From Xenorhabdus sp014467285 (GTDB lineage Bacteria; Pseudomonadota; Gammaproteobacteria; Enterobacterales; Enterobacteriaceae): 64,000 nucleotides of DNA. The notes under the pieces are model-generated. The model saw nothing but the letters and a program-made list of their open reading frames with translations, was not told the DNA's origin and made no database searches. Location: positions 1 to 64,000 of the forward strand of contig NZ_NKHR01000007.1 in the NCBI RefSeq assembly GCF_014467285.1. The letters are read 5' to 3'. Shown here piece by piece: positions 18,230-27,557 of the stretch. Position 1 is the first letter of the stretch. Every line of letters begins with the position of its first letter. The position numbers were made by a program, and so were the translations under genes.

Positions 18230-19123
18230 TTAATCATTTTTTAGTGTTAAATGCCATTTCTGCCCTAATTTGTAATCCCATTCTTCAGGGAGAATCAGAT
18301 CTAGTCCATTACATGGCGTAAATGTTATCTCTCCAAAATAAATTGTATCTCCCAATAGATAAAAATCAACCCTACAATAATCAAAACCGTTAGATAACTT
18401 CTCAGCTAAGTATATCAATTCTTTCAACTTTCTAGGTTTTTCTAATTTAAAATTAGTATTTTTACATCCCATAACAAATGGCTGTAATACCCATTCCCTA
18501 TCATATACATTTATAAACCTCTCTTTTCCAAATCTATTAAATTGAATTTCAAAAAACTCTACCCTTCCGCCAAAACAATGCAACTTATAATCTTCTGGCA
18601 AAAAATTATTATTTTCCTCTCCGAAAATATCTAAATATTCTTCACATATTACCTTAGGTTGAATGTTTTTATAATGCCATTCTCTAGTTCTTTTATACAT
18701 GTCATTTTTCAGATGAAAATTAATCTTTTTATTTGCTTTTTTATAATCAAATAATGATTTGTTTTTACATATTATAACACTGCCAGCATCATGATTACAC
18801 TTCAATACAAATTTATCTGGAAAACAATCATATTCTATGTCTTTTGTATTTTCATAAAAACCTAATAATTTTATTAGGTATTTTTCTCCTATAGTTCTTT
18901 TAACATACTCTCTGACTTTAAGCTTATCAGCTAATTCAGTATATAGCGGATTTCTATCCATTAATATTCTATAATTAACCTTTTCATTAAAAGTCTGCGG
19001 ATCATTCAAATTTAATTCCTTTTTGAACTTTTTCCTGAATAATTTTCTTCTATATTTTTCATCTGAGACAAAATGAAAATTAATTGTATTTAAGATATTT
19101 TTAAACACTTTTGATAACGACAT
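18230..19123 (-). CDS. ATP-grasp TupA-like glycosyltransferase-cluster protein
   Basis: The 297-residue protein belongs to the TupA-like ATP-grasp family found in capsule and LPS gene clusters. Typical elements are LNDPQTFNEKVNYRILMDRN, ADKLKVREYVKRTIGEKYLI, FVLKCNHDAGSVIICKNK, the ICEEYLD ATP-grasp strand, DYKLHCFGGRVEFFEIQFNR and the metal-binding end YCRVDFYLLGDTIYFGEITF-TP. Members are thought to ligate an amino acid or amine to a polysaccharide, or to act on it otherwise; the reaction is unproven. It is AT-rich like its neighbours. Confidence 0.78.
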   Translation of the reverse strand: MSLSKVFKNILNTINFHFVSDEKYRRKLFRKKFKKELNLNDPQTFNEKVNYRILMDRNPLYTELADKLKVREYVKRTIGEKYLIKLLGFYENTKDIEYDCFPDKFVLKCNHDAGSVIICKNKSLFDYKKANKKINFHLKNDMYKRTREWHYKNIQPKVICEEYLDIFGEENNNFLPEDYKLHCFGGRVEFFEIQFNRFGKERFINVYDREWVLQPFVMGCKNTNFKLEKPRKLKELIYLAEKLSNGFDYCRVDFYLLGDTIYFGEITFTPCNGLDLILPEEWDYKLGQKWHLTLKND

Positions 19124-19337
19124 AATTAACTCTTATATTCATATAAGAAAATAACTACCGTACTGAGTCACGGTACCCAAGATACATATTATACTATATA
19201 ATCCTGTACAATGTCTTCTCATAAAAATTTCTAATTGGAAATTAATTTTTCATAAACACAATTAAGAAAAAAGAGTACATAAATATTAAAAGCCCGTAAC
19301 TATATACCCCCTTCACACCACACAAACCAGAGAAATA

Positions 19338-20435
19338 TTATTTATATCTTACGCGTAAGACCTTATTGATTTCAGATATAACCATATCTGAAGATATAAC
19401 GTCCATAATATGTATTTTCTTATTTAATGACATAATTGAACCCAAAATTACCTTATGAAGCTCAGGATCTTGATACGGACCCGTTGCAAATGGAGCAGCA
19501 GTAACAAATAAACTCACTGTAGGCACCTTTAAAGCTATTGCTATATGCATAGGCCCTGTATCACCTGTAACAAGTAAATCGAGTTCATTTATTGTTTGAG
19601 TTAATTCGACTAAGGTTGTTTTTCCAACTAATTGATTAACTCTGCTATGAAACTCGCCTGGTAATAATTTAATGAATTCTTGTTGTAATTGTATATCATT
19701 AGGTGATCCTACTAATACTATTTGTGTAGTATTATCATTGTGTAAAATGTAAGATGCAACCTGAACAAAGTTCCTCACAGGCCAACAACGTTCAGATGAC
19801 GATGCGCCCATTTGAAAACCAATTGATAAATGATCTTTCTTAATAGAATTAACATGACATGGAACACGCATCTCAATACAGGATTTTGACGCTGTTTCAC
19901 ATCCTAATGGCTTTATTAGTTCGAGCTTTCTTTGAATAATATGGCCTGTATATTCATCAACATAATTAGTCAGCCATTTCTCAATTAATTCATTTTTACT
20001 ATAGTTATCCCTGAAGATAAATTTAGCACCAGACATAATGGCACTTAAATAATCATATGGATTATGTGAATGTAGTATGATTGCGATATCAGGTGTACCT
20101 GATTCTTTTATTTCCTTTAAAAGTCTCGGAACATTATTTATTTTATTATTCCATGTAATAACTCTATCCCAATCAACTCCATTCTCTAGAAATGACTTAA
20201 AGTTTTGATGACAAATCAATGTAATAAAAGCATCTTTAAATCTATTTCTAATAGAATGTATCGCAGGTGTATTCATCAAGAAATCACCCAGTGCGGTAGT
20301 GGAATAAATAATTATATTTGAGAATTTTTTTTCTTCTAATTTATTAAATTCAATTCTTGATTGAGTAAAATCAGCTTTCCTTGTATAAACCTTCAAGAAG
20401 AGATCTACCAATTTGTGCTTTAAATACTTTTCCAT
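19338..20435 (-). CDS. Glycosyltransferase family 9 (heptosyltransferase-like)
   Basis: The 365-residue protein starts MEKYLKHKLVDLFLKVYTRK, after an aaaggt site. It has the GT9 N-terminal IIIYSTTALGDFLMNTPAIH motif and the C-terminal LLVTGDTGPMHIAIALKVPT and LFVTAAPFATGPYQDP segments. Compared with WaaC/WaaF it has a longer N-terminus. It probably transfers heptose or another sugar to the core. It follows the deacetylase gene on the same strand with 35 bases between, so the two are probably co-transcribed. Confidence 0.82.
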   Translation of the reverse strand: MEKYLKHKLVDLFLKVYTRKADFTQSRIEFNKLEEKKFSNIIIYSTTALGDFLMNTPAIHSIRNRFKDAFITLICHQNFKSFLENGVDWDRVITWNNKINNVPRLLKEIKESGTPDIAIILHSHNPYDYLSAIMSGAKFIFRDNYSKNELIEKWLTNYVDEYTGHIIQRKLELIKPLGCETASKSCIEMRVPCHVNSIKKDHLSIGFQMGASSSERCWPVRNFVQVASYILHNDNTTQIVLVGSPNDIQLQQEFIKLLPGEFHSRVNQLVGKTTLVELTQTINELDLLVTGDTGPMHIAIALKVPTVSLFVTAAPFATGPYQDPELHKVILGSIMSLNKKIHIMDVISSDMVISEINKVLRVRYK

Positions 20436-20470
20436 TCCATACCTTTTTGATATATAAATTTTACAGGCTG

Positions 20471-21430
20471 TTATTTAATCAATTTCATCTGGTAATACTC
20501 CGCCAGCGTCATCCCCTGCATCAAGGGTTTCAAAAACTCAAACAACCCTTCCAAATCCCGATAAAGCTGTTCAATCTGTTCTTCATCTTTAAATGTTGGA
20601 CTTCCTCCCGGCATAAATTCGGAAGAATGCAGCATAAACTCAACATAATCACTGCCAGATGCTAAAGTTTGCCGGACAACCGCTTTCATCGGCTCCAAAT
20701 TTCCACCTTTTGGCCGCAACCAATTAACCGATGGCGAACGCTGTTTCCCTCTCAATCGATCATATTTCTGCTTAATAAAGTTCATGACCGGAGAATGTTT
20801 ATATTGAATACTCATCGGAACTTGCAGTAATGCAGAATGCCCTTCTTTGGAAATATCTTGTAAATCCATAAAATAGGCATGAGCAGGAAAACGGCTATAG
20901 TCCGTTCCACCGTTTCCATTAGGGTTTCCCTTAGTAAAGCGCCAATCAACTTTAGGGGTAACGGAACAATCTACTTGATACCCATATTCGACCAATAATT
21001 GCGCGTAATACTCATTAAATGCCCAACGGCCTGCACGATGACTCAGCATCTTTGTCTGAAGTCTTTCTTCCAGAAGATTGGTCATAAAATCAATCTTTGC
21101 TTTAATTTGCTCTTTCGGATATTCAATCAGATAAGGTTTATAACGCATATCATCATCAGTCAGGGAAACTATAGGAGGGTTGTTCCAGGCATGCAAATGC
21201 ATCCCTATTTCCCCGGTATTTCTGGCAATCACATCTTTGGCAAATTCGATATAGCTATCATCCATTGCCATTTCATAGTTGGTTAGCCAGACTGGTTTGA
21301 AGCCAAAACGCTCACAGAGATCCTGAAATCTTGGCAGATAATATGTGTTTTTTGTCGAGATCTGCTCCCGATTTTGCCATAGATCATCACCTTCAGTGTC
21401 AATCGTGATAATAAAAGCGGGTAATGACAT
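20471..21430 (-). CDS. WalW-like polysaccharide deacetylase
   Basis: The product starts MSLPAFIITIDTEGDDLWQN (319 residues from 21430; the frame is open to 21496 but that extension is not family-like). It has NodB-type features: ITIDTEGD at the N-terminus, GEIGMHLHAWNNPP (His ligands), MLSHRAGRWAF, VDCSVTPKVDW and VEFMLHSSEFMPGGSP. It resembles the WalW proteins encoded in Serratia-type LPS core clusters, which are thought to deacetylate a core sugar such as GlcNAc. It is divergent from the waaQ operon. Confidence 0.8.
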   Translation of the reverse strand: MSLPAFIITIDTEGDDLWQNREQISTKNTYYLPRFQDLCERFGFKPVWLTNYEMAMDDSYIEFAKDVIARNTGEIGMHLHAWNNPPIVSLTDDDMRYKPYLIEYPKEQIKAKIDFMTNLLEERLQTKMLSHRAGRWAFNEYYAQLLVEYGYQVDCSVTPKVDWRFTKGNPNGNGGTDYSRFPAHAYFMDLQDISKEGHSALLQVPMSIQYKHSPVMNFIKQKYDRLRGKQRSPSVNWLRPKGGNLEPMKAVVRQTLASGSDYVEFMLHSSEFMPGGSPTFKDEEQIEQLYRDLEGLFEFLKPLMQGMTLAEYYQMKLIK

Positions 21431-21623
21431 CAATATGCACCAAAATATGATAAAAATAGTTATTTCAATGGTACGCATAGCAAGCACGTAACGCAATTAG
21501 AGAATCCTAACGACGCGATTGAGTGTAAACTTTATCCAGTAAGGTAGTCCTGTTGAGGTGGCTCTCTGTGATTTTTAAATTAAGATCGCTATATGACATT
21601 GATATTCTAACGAACTCAAAAAA

Positions 21624-22694
21624 ATGACAAAAAAAATCAATAAAATCAAACGCATTTTGGTGATTAAACTGCAACATCATGGTGATATGCTGCTAGTAAC
21701 ACCGGTTATCAGCACACTCACTCATCACTACCCAAATGCAAAAATTGATGTGCTCCTTTATCAAGAAACCTCACCTATGCTGGAAAATTCAACAGAGATT
21801 TCTCATATTTTTTCCATAGATCGTAAATGGAAAGAACTAAGTATCAGAAAAAAATTATGGCATGAGTGGACACTGCTCAAAACATTACGGCAACAACACT
21901 ATGATTTAGTGATCAATCTTGCTGATCAATGGAGAAGTGCCTTTATCACTCGTTTTACTGGGGCACCTATTCGTCTGGCACTTGATTACCCTAAACGACA
22001 AAATTGGAAATGGCGTTTCTGCCATACTGAAGTTATACCAACAGATGATCACGATTCATTACATATTGTAGAACAAAATCTCTCTATCCTAAAACCATTG
22101 CAACTTCCTTCACTCATCACAAAAGTAACGATGAGTTATAATAGTAAAGATGCACTATGGGTAAGTGAGACGCTGGCTAAACATAAATTTCCAGAAAAAT
22201 ATGTCGTCATTCAACCTACATCCAGATGGTTTTTTAAATGTTGGGATGAAAAAAAAATGGCAGAAGTGATAACTTCACTACAAAAGGATGGACACAGTAT
22301 TATCATTACTGCTGGCCCAGATAAACGGGAATTAGAAATGGTAAATACCATTTTGTCGTACTGCCCTAATGATAAAAAATACATCCTTTCTCTGGCAGGG
22401 GAATTAACGTTACCCAAGCTGGCTGCATTGATTGACCATGCCAAGCTATTTATTGGCGTAGACTCAGTACCAATGCATATGGCTGCTGCTCTGAAAACGC
22501 CCTGCCTTGCATTATTCGGTCCATCTAAACTAACATTTTGGAAACCTTGGCAATCTGTCGGAGAAGTGATTTGGGCTGGTGATTATGGCGACATTCCTCA
22601 CCCCGACGATATAAAAACCCACACAAACAAACGTTATTTAGACCTAATACCTGTGGATGCAGTCATTTCAGCAGCAAGGAAATATATTTCATGA
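21624..22694 (+). CDS. waaQ: LPS heptosyltransferase III (WaaQ)
   Basis: This GT9 enzyme is expected to add heptose III to heptose II of the inner core. The 356 residues start MTKKINKIKRILVIKLQHHG and include DLVINLADQWRSAFITRFTG, VVIQPTSRWFFKCWDEKKMA, and the WaaQ-like GVDSVPMHMAAALKTPCLAL followed by FGPSKLTFWKPW. It overlaps the next gene by four bases (ATGA). First gene of waaQ-wabG-GT4. No clear ribosome-binding site precedes the start. Confidence 0.9.
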   Translation: MTKKINKIKRILVIKLQHHGDMLLVTPVISTLTHHYPNAKIDVLLYQETSPMLENSTEISHIFSIDRKWKELSIRKKLWHEWTLLKTLRQQHYDLVINLADQWRSAFITRFTGAPIRLALDYPKRQNWKWRFCHTEVIPTDDHDSLHIVEQNLSILKPLQLPSLITKVTMSYNSKDALWVSETLAKHKFPEKYVVIQPTSRWFFKCWDEKKMAEVITSLQKDGHSIIITAGPDKRELEMVNTILSYCPNDKKYILSLAGELTLPKLAALIDHAKLFIGVDSVPMHMAAALKTPCLALFGPSKLTFWKPWQSVGEVIWAGDYGDIPHPDDIKTHTNKRYLDLIPVDAVISAARKYIS

Positions 22695-23821
22695 AACCGT
22701 TACGTTTAGCCATTGTCCGTCAAAAATATCGCCCAGATGGAGGCGCTGAACGTTTTGTGTCAAGGGCATTAGAAGCGCTAGAACACCAACAAATTGAACT
22801 TAATGTCATTACTCGTTCCTGGCAAGGTATCAGTAATCCCAATTGGCATATTCACTTATGCAATCCTATTAAATATGGAAGAATAAGCCGCGAAAGGGGT
22901 TTTGCCAAATCAGCGCGAAAATTATGGCAAAAAGAACAATTTGATTTAGTCCAAAGTCATGAGCGTATTGCTGGCTGTGACATTTATCGGGCCGGAGATG
23001 GGGTCCATAAGCGGTGGTTACTACAGCGTGCTCGTATCTTACCAAGATGGAAAGCAACGTGGCTGCTGAATGATCGATATCATCGTTATGTAATGAATGC
23101 CGAGACAGAAATGTATACAGATCCTGCCTTAAAAAAAGTGATCTGTAACGCTGAGATGGTCAAAAAAGAGATCATAGAAGAATTTGGGTTAGCTGAAGAT
23201 AAAATTGTCGTTATATACAACTCAATTGATAATACAAAGTTTTTTCCGGCTGATGAGCAATCCCGCCTACAACTTAGGCAGCAATATCAAATCCCTGCGA
23301 CTGCAAAATGCTTGATTTATGTTGGTTCCGGCTTTGAACGAAAAGGATTATCCGCAACCATCAACACCGTTGCCAAAACAGGTGATTATCTCTTGGTTAT
23401 CGGCAAAGACAAAGAGCAGAAAAAGTATCAGGAACTTGCAAACACTTTAGGATGTACCCATCGCGTCCGTTTTATGGGGTTACAAAAAAATACACTGCCT
23501 TTTTATCAGTTGTCTGATGGTTTGCTTCTGCCAACACTCTACGATCCCTTCCCCAATGTTATCCTTGAAGCTATGGCATGTGGTTTACCTGTTATCACAA
23601 GCACAACATGTGGAGGGGCAGAATTCATCAACGAAGGAAAAAATGGTTTTATCTGTGACGCATTAGATATTGAAAAATTGAGAGATGCTGTTCATTCCAT
23701 TCCTGATAATATATTCGGCACAGATATGTCAATTGCAGCCAGAAACCAGATAATCTCTGCAACCCCTGAGAATTTATCTAAACAATTAATTGATCTTTAT
23801 CAACGAGTTTTAGCACAGTGA
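22691..23821 (+). CDS. wabG: LPS core glycosyltransferase WabG/WaaG type
   Basis: The 376-residue GT4 enzyme starts MKPLRLAIVRQKYRPDGGAE and closely follows the WabG pattern known from Klebsiella and Serratia (WabG adds galacturonic acid to heptose II; E. coli WaaG adds glucose): RFVSRALEAL, SRERGFAKSARKLWQ, FDLVQSHERIAGCDIYRAGD-GVH, AEMVKKEI, YVGSGFERKGLSATI and PFPNVILEAMACGLPVITS. Which sugar is transferred cannot be told from sequence alone. It overlaps both waaQ and the following gene by four bases. Confidence 0.85.
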   Translation: MKPLRLAIVRQKYRPDGGAERFVSRALEALEHQQIELNVITRSWQGISNPNWHIHLCNPIKYGRISRERGFAKSARKLWQKEQFDLVQSHERIAGCDIYRAGDGVHKRWLLQRARILPRWKATWLLNDRYHRYVMNAETEMYTDPALKKVICNAEMVKKEIIEEFGLAEDKIVVIYNSIDNTKFFPADEQSRLQLRQQYQIPATAKCLIYVGSGFERKGLSATINTVAKTGDYLLVIGKDKEQKKYQELANTLGCTHRVRFMGLQKNTLPFYQLSDGLLLPTLYDPFPNVILEAMACGLPVITSTTCGGAEFINEGKNGFICDALDIEKLRDAVHSIPDNIFGTDMSIAARNQIISATPENLSKQLIDLYQRVLAQ

Positions 23822-24921
23822 AAGAGCACATTCTTTTTATTATTGATGGGTTGCCAGGAGGAGGTGCTGAGAACGTTACCCTCCGTCTTGCGGCTGGTTT
23901 AAATCAATCAAGCTACCAAATTTCATTACTTTCACTCAATACTCAGTTGGATTATACCATTCCAGAAGATATTCATTACATTGTCAGTTCAGATAACTAT
24001 CAAGGGCCATTCAGAAAGCTCAACGAGATAAACCGCAGAGCTAAAGCAATGGATAAAGTTTTATTTAAGCTTTTTCAGGAAAAAGGCCGACCTGCGCTCG
24101 TCGTTTCTAATCTGCATAAAACTGATCGTATCGTCGTTAAATCAGAAATATTAAAAAATTGTAATGTATGGCATTGTATTCATGGTATTTATTCTCAATC
24201 ATATTTAAGCAACAAGAGTGGCATTTCTCATTGGATAAAAAAAAGAAAAATCCAAAAAGTTTATAAAAACAGGAATCTCATTTGCGTCTCCAAAGCCGTC
24301 GGCGACGATCTGCTAAACAATATTGCGATACAACCCAAGCAGATAAAAACCATCTACAATCCCTTTGATTTTGAGCAAATAAAAGCAAAAGCATCAGAAA
24401 CCAACCCTTATCATGGTCTGGATTACATTCTACATGTTGGGCGCTTCCATCAAGTAAAACGTCAAGACAGATTGATAGAGGCTTTTGCAAAAGCAAATCT
24501 CCCATGCAAGCTGCTCATAGTGGGAAAAGGTTCCAAGGAAATTGAAGAGAGTCTAAAAGTAAAAATCCATGAGCGTGGGTTAGATGGTAAAGCCATCCTG
24601 GCAGGTTTTTACTCTAACCCACACCCCATTATCAATGAAGCAAAAGCAGTTGTTATCAGTTCAGACAGTGAAGGATTACCAACAGTATTAATTGAAGCGT
24701 TAATTTGCCATACCCCGATTGTCAGTACTGATTGCCCTGGTGGTGTCAGGGAAATAATGACAGGTGAATTGGAAGGCTATCTATCCGATCTTGATGCGGA
24801 TTCTTTGGCGAAAAAAATACAATTTGCTTATGATTCTCCCCCACACATCACAGAGAAGATGTATGACAAATTTGAAGCACACTATATACAGAAACAATAT
24901 ATTGAATTAATAGAAAAATAA
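23818..24921 (+). CDS. Glycosyltransferase family 4 (WabH-like)
   Basis: The gene starts with GTG, overlapping the wabG stop (GTGA). The 367 residues begin with KEHILFIIDGLPGGGAENVT, resembling Klebsiella WabH, which adds GlcNAc to the GalA residue. GT4 motifs are LHVGRFHQVKRQDRLIEAFA, LLIVGKGSKEIE and SSDSEGLPTVLIEALICHTP followed by IVSTDCPGG. Its place after WabG fits the next outer-core sugar. If this really is the GlcNAc transferase, the WalW-like deacetylase nearby would be the matching modification enzyme (inference). Confidence 0.78.
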   Translation: MKEHILFIIDGLPGGGAENVTLRLAAGLNQSSYQISLLSLNTQLDYTIPEDIHYIVSSDNYQGPFRKLNEINRRAKAMDKVLFKLFQEKGRPALVVSNLHKTDRIVVKSEILKNCNVWHCIHGIYSQSYLSNKSGISHWIKKRKIQKVYKNRNLICVSKAVGDDLLNNIAIQPKQIKTIYNPFDFEQIKAKASETNPYHGLDYILHVGRFHQVKRQDRLIEAFAKANLPCKLLIVGKGSKEIEESLKVKIHERGLDGKAILAGFYSNPHPIINEAKAVVISSDSEGLPTVLIEALICHTPIVSTDCPGGVREIMTGELEGYLSDLDADSLAKKIQFAYDSPPHITEKMYDKFEAHYIQKQYIELIEK

Positions 24922-25024
24922 GTAAGCAACTCTAGATCATGAGTAAACAGGGACTGCATTTTACACACTTTCTTCAAGCCAATGTGATACTATAGCCGCA
25001 GTCTATGTCAGTGAATTTGATAGA

Positions 25025-26302
25025 ATGTTGCTTCGCTTATATCAGGTACTTCTCTACCTTATCCAACCAATTATCTGGTTACGCTTGCTGTTGCGCAGCC
25101 GTAAATCACCTGCGTACCGAAAACGCTGGGGGGAACGTTATGGTTTCTGTGCCAAAAAAGTTACCCCCGGTGGGATCTTACTGCATTCCGTTTCTGTCGG
25201 AGAGACATTGGCTGCCATTCCGTTAGTGCGGATTTTGCGGCATCACTATCCTTTTTTGCCCATAACAATAACAACCATGACACCGACGGGTTCTGAAAGA
25301 GTTCTGTCTGCACTGGGCTCGGATGTTAATCATGTATATCTTCCTTACGATTTGCCCGGTTCAGTGAGCCGCTTTCTTGATAACGTCAATCCAAAGCTAG
25401 TGATCATTATGGAAACCGAATTGTGGCCAAATCTGATCACTCAGTTGCACCAACGCGAAATACCATTGGTTATCGCCAACGCAAGGTTATCAGCCCGTTC
25501 TGCTGCCGGGTATCAAAAAATTAGCAGCTTCATTAAGACCATTTTAAATAAGATCACACTGATTGCTGCGCAAAATCAGGAAGATGGTGACCGTTTTATC
25601 GAATTGGGATTAAGGCGTTCCCAACTCTCTGTGACCGGCAGTCTTAAGTTCGATATTTCTGTGACGCCGGAATTGGCAGCCAAAGCCATCACACTACGTC
25701 GCCAATGGGCTCCTCATCGCCCTGTATGGATTGCAACCAGCACCCATGACGGGGAAGAAAGCATCATTCTGGATGCACATTGCAAGCTACTCAAACAATT
25801 TCCCGATCTCTTGTTAATTTTAGTACCTCGCCATCCTGAACGTTTCGGTAAAGCTGCTGAGCTGACACAAAACGCCGGGTTGAACGCGATATTGCGGAGT
25901 GCTGACACAATCCCGGGTGCCAATGTACAGGTAGTCATTGGAGATACCATGGGCGAATTAATGCTTTTGTACGGAATCGCTGATTTGGCTTTTGTCGGGG
26001 GAAGCCTGACAGAGCGCGGTGGACATAATCCTCTGGAAGCGGCAGCACATGCCATTCCTGTTATTATGGGTCCGCATACATTCAATTTTAAAGATATCTG
26101 TGCCAAGCTGGATAAAGCTGACGGGCTGATTACTGTCACGGATAGCCAATCATTAAGTTCAGCCATCAACAGCCTACTGACAGATGAAGATTACCGACTC
26201 TATTACGGCCGTCATGCCGCAGAAGTCCTGCACGAAAACCAAGGCGCACTTCAGCGCTTGCTAAAATTACTGGAACCTTATCTCCCGCCAAGGAGCCATT
26301 GA
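25025..26302 (+). CDS. waaA: 3-deoxy-D-manno-octulosonic acid transferase
   Basis: WaaA (KdtA) is a monotopic inner-membrane GT30 enzyme adding Kdo residues from CMP-Kdo to lipid IVA. The 425 residues begin with a hydrophobic membrane-binding segment (MLLRLYQVLLYLIQPIIWLR) and show LLHSVSVGETLAAIPLVRIL (catalytic Glu), METELWPN, ARLSARSAAGY, ATSTHDGEE, VPRHPERF and GGSLTERGGHNPLEAAAH. The next gene begins within its stop codon. Confidence 0.96.
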   Translation: MLLRLYQVLLYLIQPIIWLRLLLRSRKSPAYRKRWGERYGFCAKKVTPGGILLHSVSVGETLAAIPLVRILRHHYPFLPITITTMTPTGSERVLSALGSDVNHVYLPYDLPGSVSRFLDNVNPKLVIIMETELWPNLITQLHQREIPLVIANARLSARSAAGYQKISSFIKTILNKITLIAAQNQEDGDRFIELGLRRSQLSVTGSLKFDISVTPELAAKAITLRRQWAPHRPVWIATSTHDGEESIILDAHCKLLKQFPDLLLILVPRHPERFGKAAELTQNAGLNAILRSADTIPGANVQVVIGDTMGELMLLYGIADLAFVGGSLTERGGHNPLEAAAHAIPVIMGPHTFNFKDICAKLDKADGLITVTDSQSLSSAINSLLTDEDYRLYYGRHAAEVLHENQGALQRLLKLLEPYLPPRSH

Positions 26303-27075
26303 TGAGTGCGCAAAAACGTCTGTCCGTTGTCATGATTGTTAAAAATGCAGCCGACTTGATTGAAGATTGCCTGCTTTCCGTAAATTGGGCAGATGAAATC
26401 ATTGTGTTAGATTCCGGCAGCACCGATGAAACCAGCCAGATAGCCAGTGAGATGGGTGCAAAAGTCTATACGAATACCCAATGGCCTGGTTTTGGCCGCC
26501 AGCGGCAGCGCGCTCAATCCTATGCCAGCGGCGATTATATTTTTATGATTGATGCTGACGAACGCATGACTCCAGAACTAAAAGCATCGATTGAACAAGT
26601 CCTAGCCAACCCTGATGACAAGAAAGTCTATAGTTGTTCACGCCAGAATCTCTTTATGGGGCGATTCATGAAACACAGTGGCTGGTATCCTGATAAAGTG
26701 ATTCGTCTCTATTGTCGTGAACGTTATCAATACAACGACAATCAGGTTCATGAGTCCCTTGATACTCAAGGTGCGTCCATCGTGACACTAAAAGGCGACT
26801 TGCGTCATTTAACCTGCCGCAATCTGATGGAATTCCAGCAAAAACAATTGAATTATGCGAGAGATTGGGCAAAACATCGCTACGAACAAGGCAAAAGGAC
26901 TCATTATTTTTCTATCTTCAGCCATATGTCAGGCGCATTTTTCAAAACCTGGCTGTTAAGGGCGGGCTTTCTTGATGGTAAGCAAGGGTTGGTGTTAGCT
27001 ATTGTGAATGCTCAATATACATTCAATAAATATGCTGCACTTTGGGAATTGACTCAAACAAAGAGTAAAAAATGA
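26302..27075 (+). CDS. waaE: LPS core beta-1,4-glucosyltransferase WaaE (KdtX), GT2
   Basis: The 257-residue GT2 enzyme of the KdtX/WaaE type adds beta-1,4-glucose to heptose I in Klebsiella, Serratia and Proteus. It starts MSAQKRLSVVMIVKNAADLI at 26302, after aaggag and overlapping the waaA stop (TGATG); a TTG three bases upstream is in frame. Motifs are VLDSGSTDETSQIA, FMIDADERMTPE and FLDGKQGLVLAIVNAQYTFN-K. It ends in an ATGA overlap with coaD, giving the waaA-waaE-coaD operon. Confidence 0.94.
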   Translation: MSAQKRLSVVMIVKNAADLIEDCLLSVNWADEIIVLDSGSTDETSQIASEMGAKVYTNTQWPGFGRQRQRAQSYASGDYIFMIDADERMTPELKASIEQVLANPDDKKVYSCSRQNLFMGRFMKHSGWYPDKVIRLYCRERYQYNDNQVHESLDTQGASIVTLKGDLRHLTCRNLMEFQQKQLNYARDWAKHRYEQGKRTHYFSIFSHMSGAFFKTWLLRAGFLDGKQGLVLAIVNAQYTFNKYAALWELTQTKSKK

Positions 27076-27557
27076 TGAAAAGAAAAGCGATTTATCCTGG
27101 TACCTTTGACCCCATCACTTACGGTCACCTTGATATCGTTACTCGTGCAGCAAATATGTTCGATCATGTTCTACTGGCTGTCGCCAATAGTGACAGAAAA
27201 AATCCGATGTTCAGTTTGGAAGAACGCGTTGCTTTGGCAAAAGAGGCCACAGCCCATCTGGAGAATGTCGATGTGGTTGGATTTTGTGAATTAATGGTCA
27301 ATTTTGCTAAAAAACAACAAGCTACCATCTTAATTCGCGGGGTACGTTCTGTTTCCGATTTTGAATATGAGTGGCAACTTGCCAATATGAACCGACATTT
27401 TATGCCAGAGCTGGAAAGTGTCTTTTTACTGCCTTCTCAAGATCTATCCTTCATCTCTTCATCCTTGATCAAGGATGTTGCACGCCATGATGGTGATATT
27501 TCATCATTCCTGTCTGAGCCAGTTGCTCAGGCAATGCGACAGAAATTAGGTAAGTAA
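27072..27557 (+). CDS. coaD: Phosphopantetheine adenylyltransferase
   Basis: CoaD forms dephospho-CoA from ATP and 4'-phosphopantetheine, the penultimate step of CoA synthesis. The 161 residues have the nucleotidyltransferase motif YPGTFDPITYGHLDIV and the second ATP motif FISSSLIKDVARHDGD (ISSS). Either of two adjacent ATGs (27072, 27075) may be used. In E. coli mutM follows convergently; here the IS982 remnant begins right at the coaD stop codon and yicC-side sequence follows. Confidence 0.96.
   Translation: MMKRKAIYPGTFDPITYGHLDIVTRAANMFDHVLLAVANSDRKNPMFSLEERVALAKEATAHLENVDVVGFCELMVNFAKKQQATILIRGVRSVSDFEYEWQLANMNRHFMPELESVFLLPSQDLSFISSSLIKDVARHDGDISSFLSEPVAQAMRQKLGK

Noticed and set aside
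25714..26169. 151-codon minus-strand frame within waaA
   Set aside because: Shadow of the real gene; no start signal or homology.
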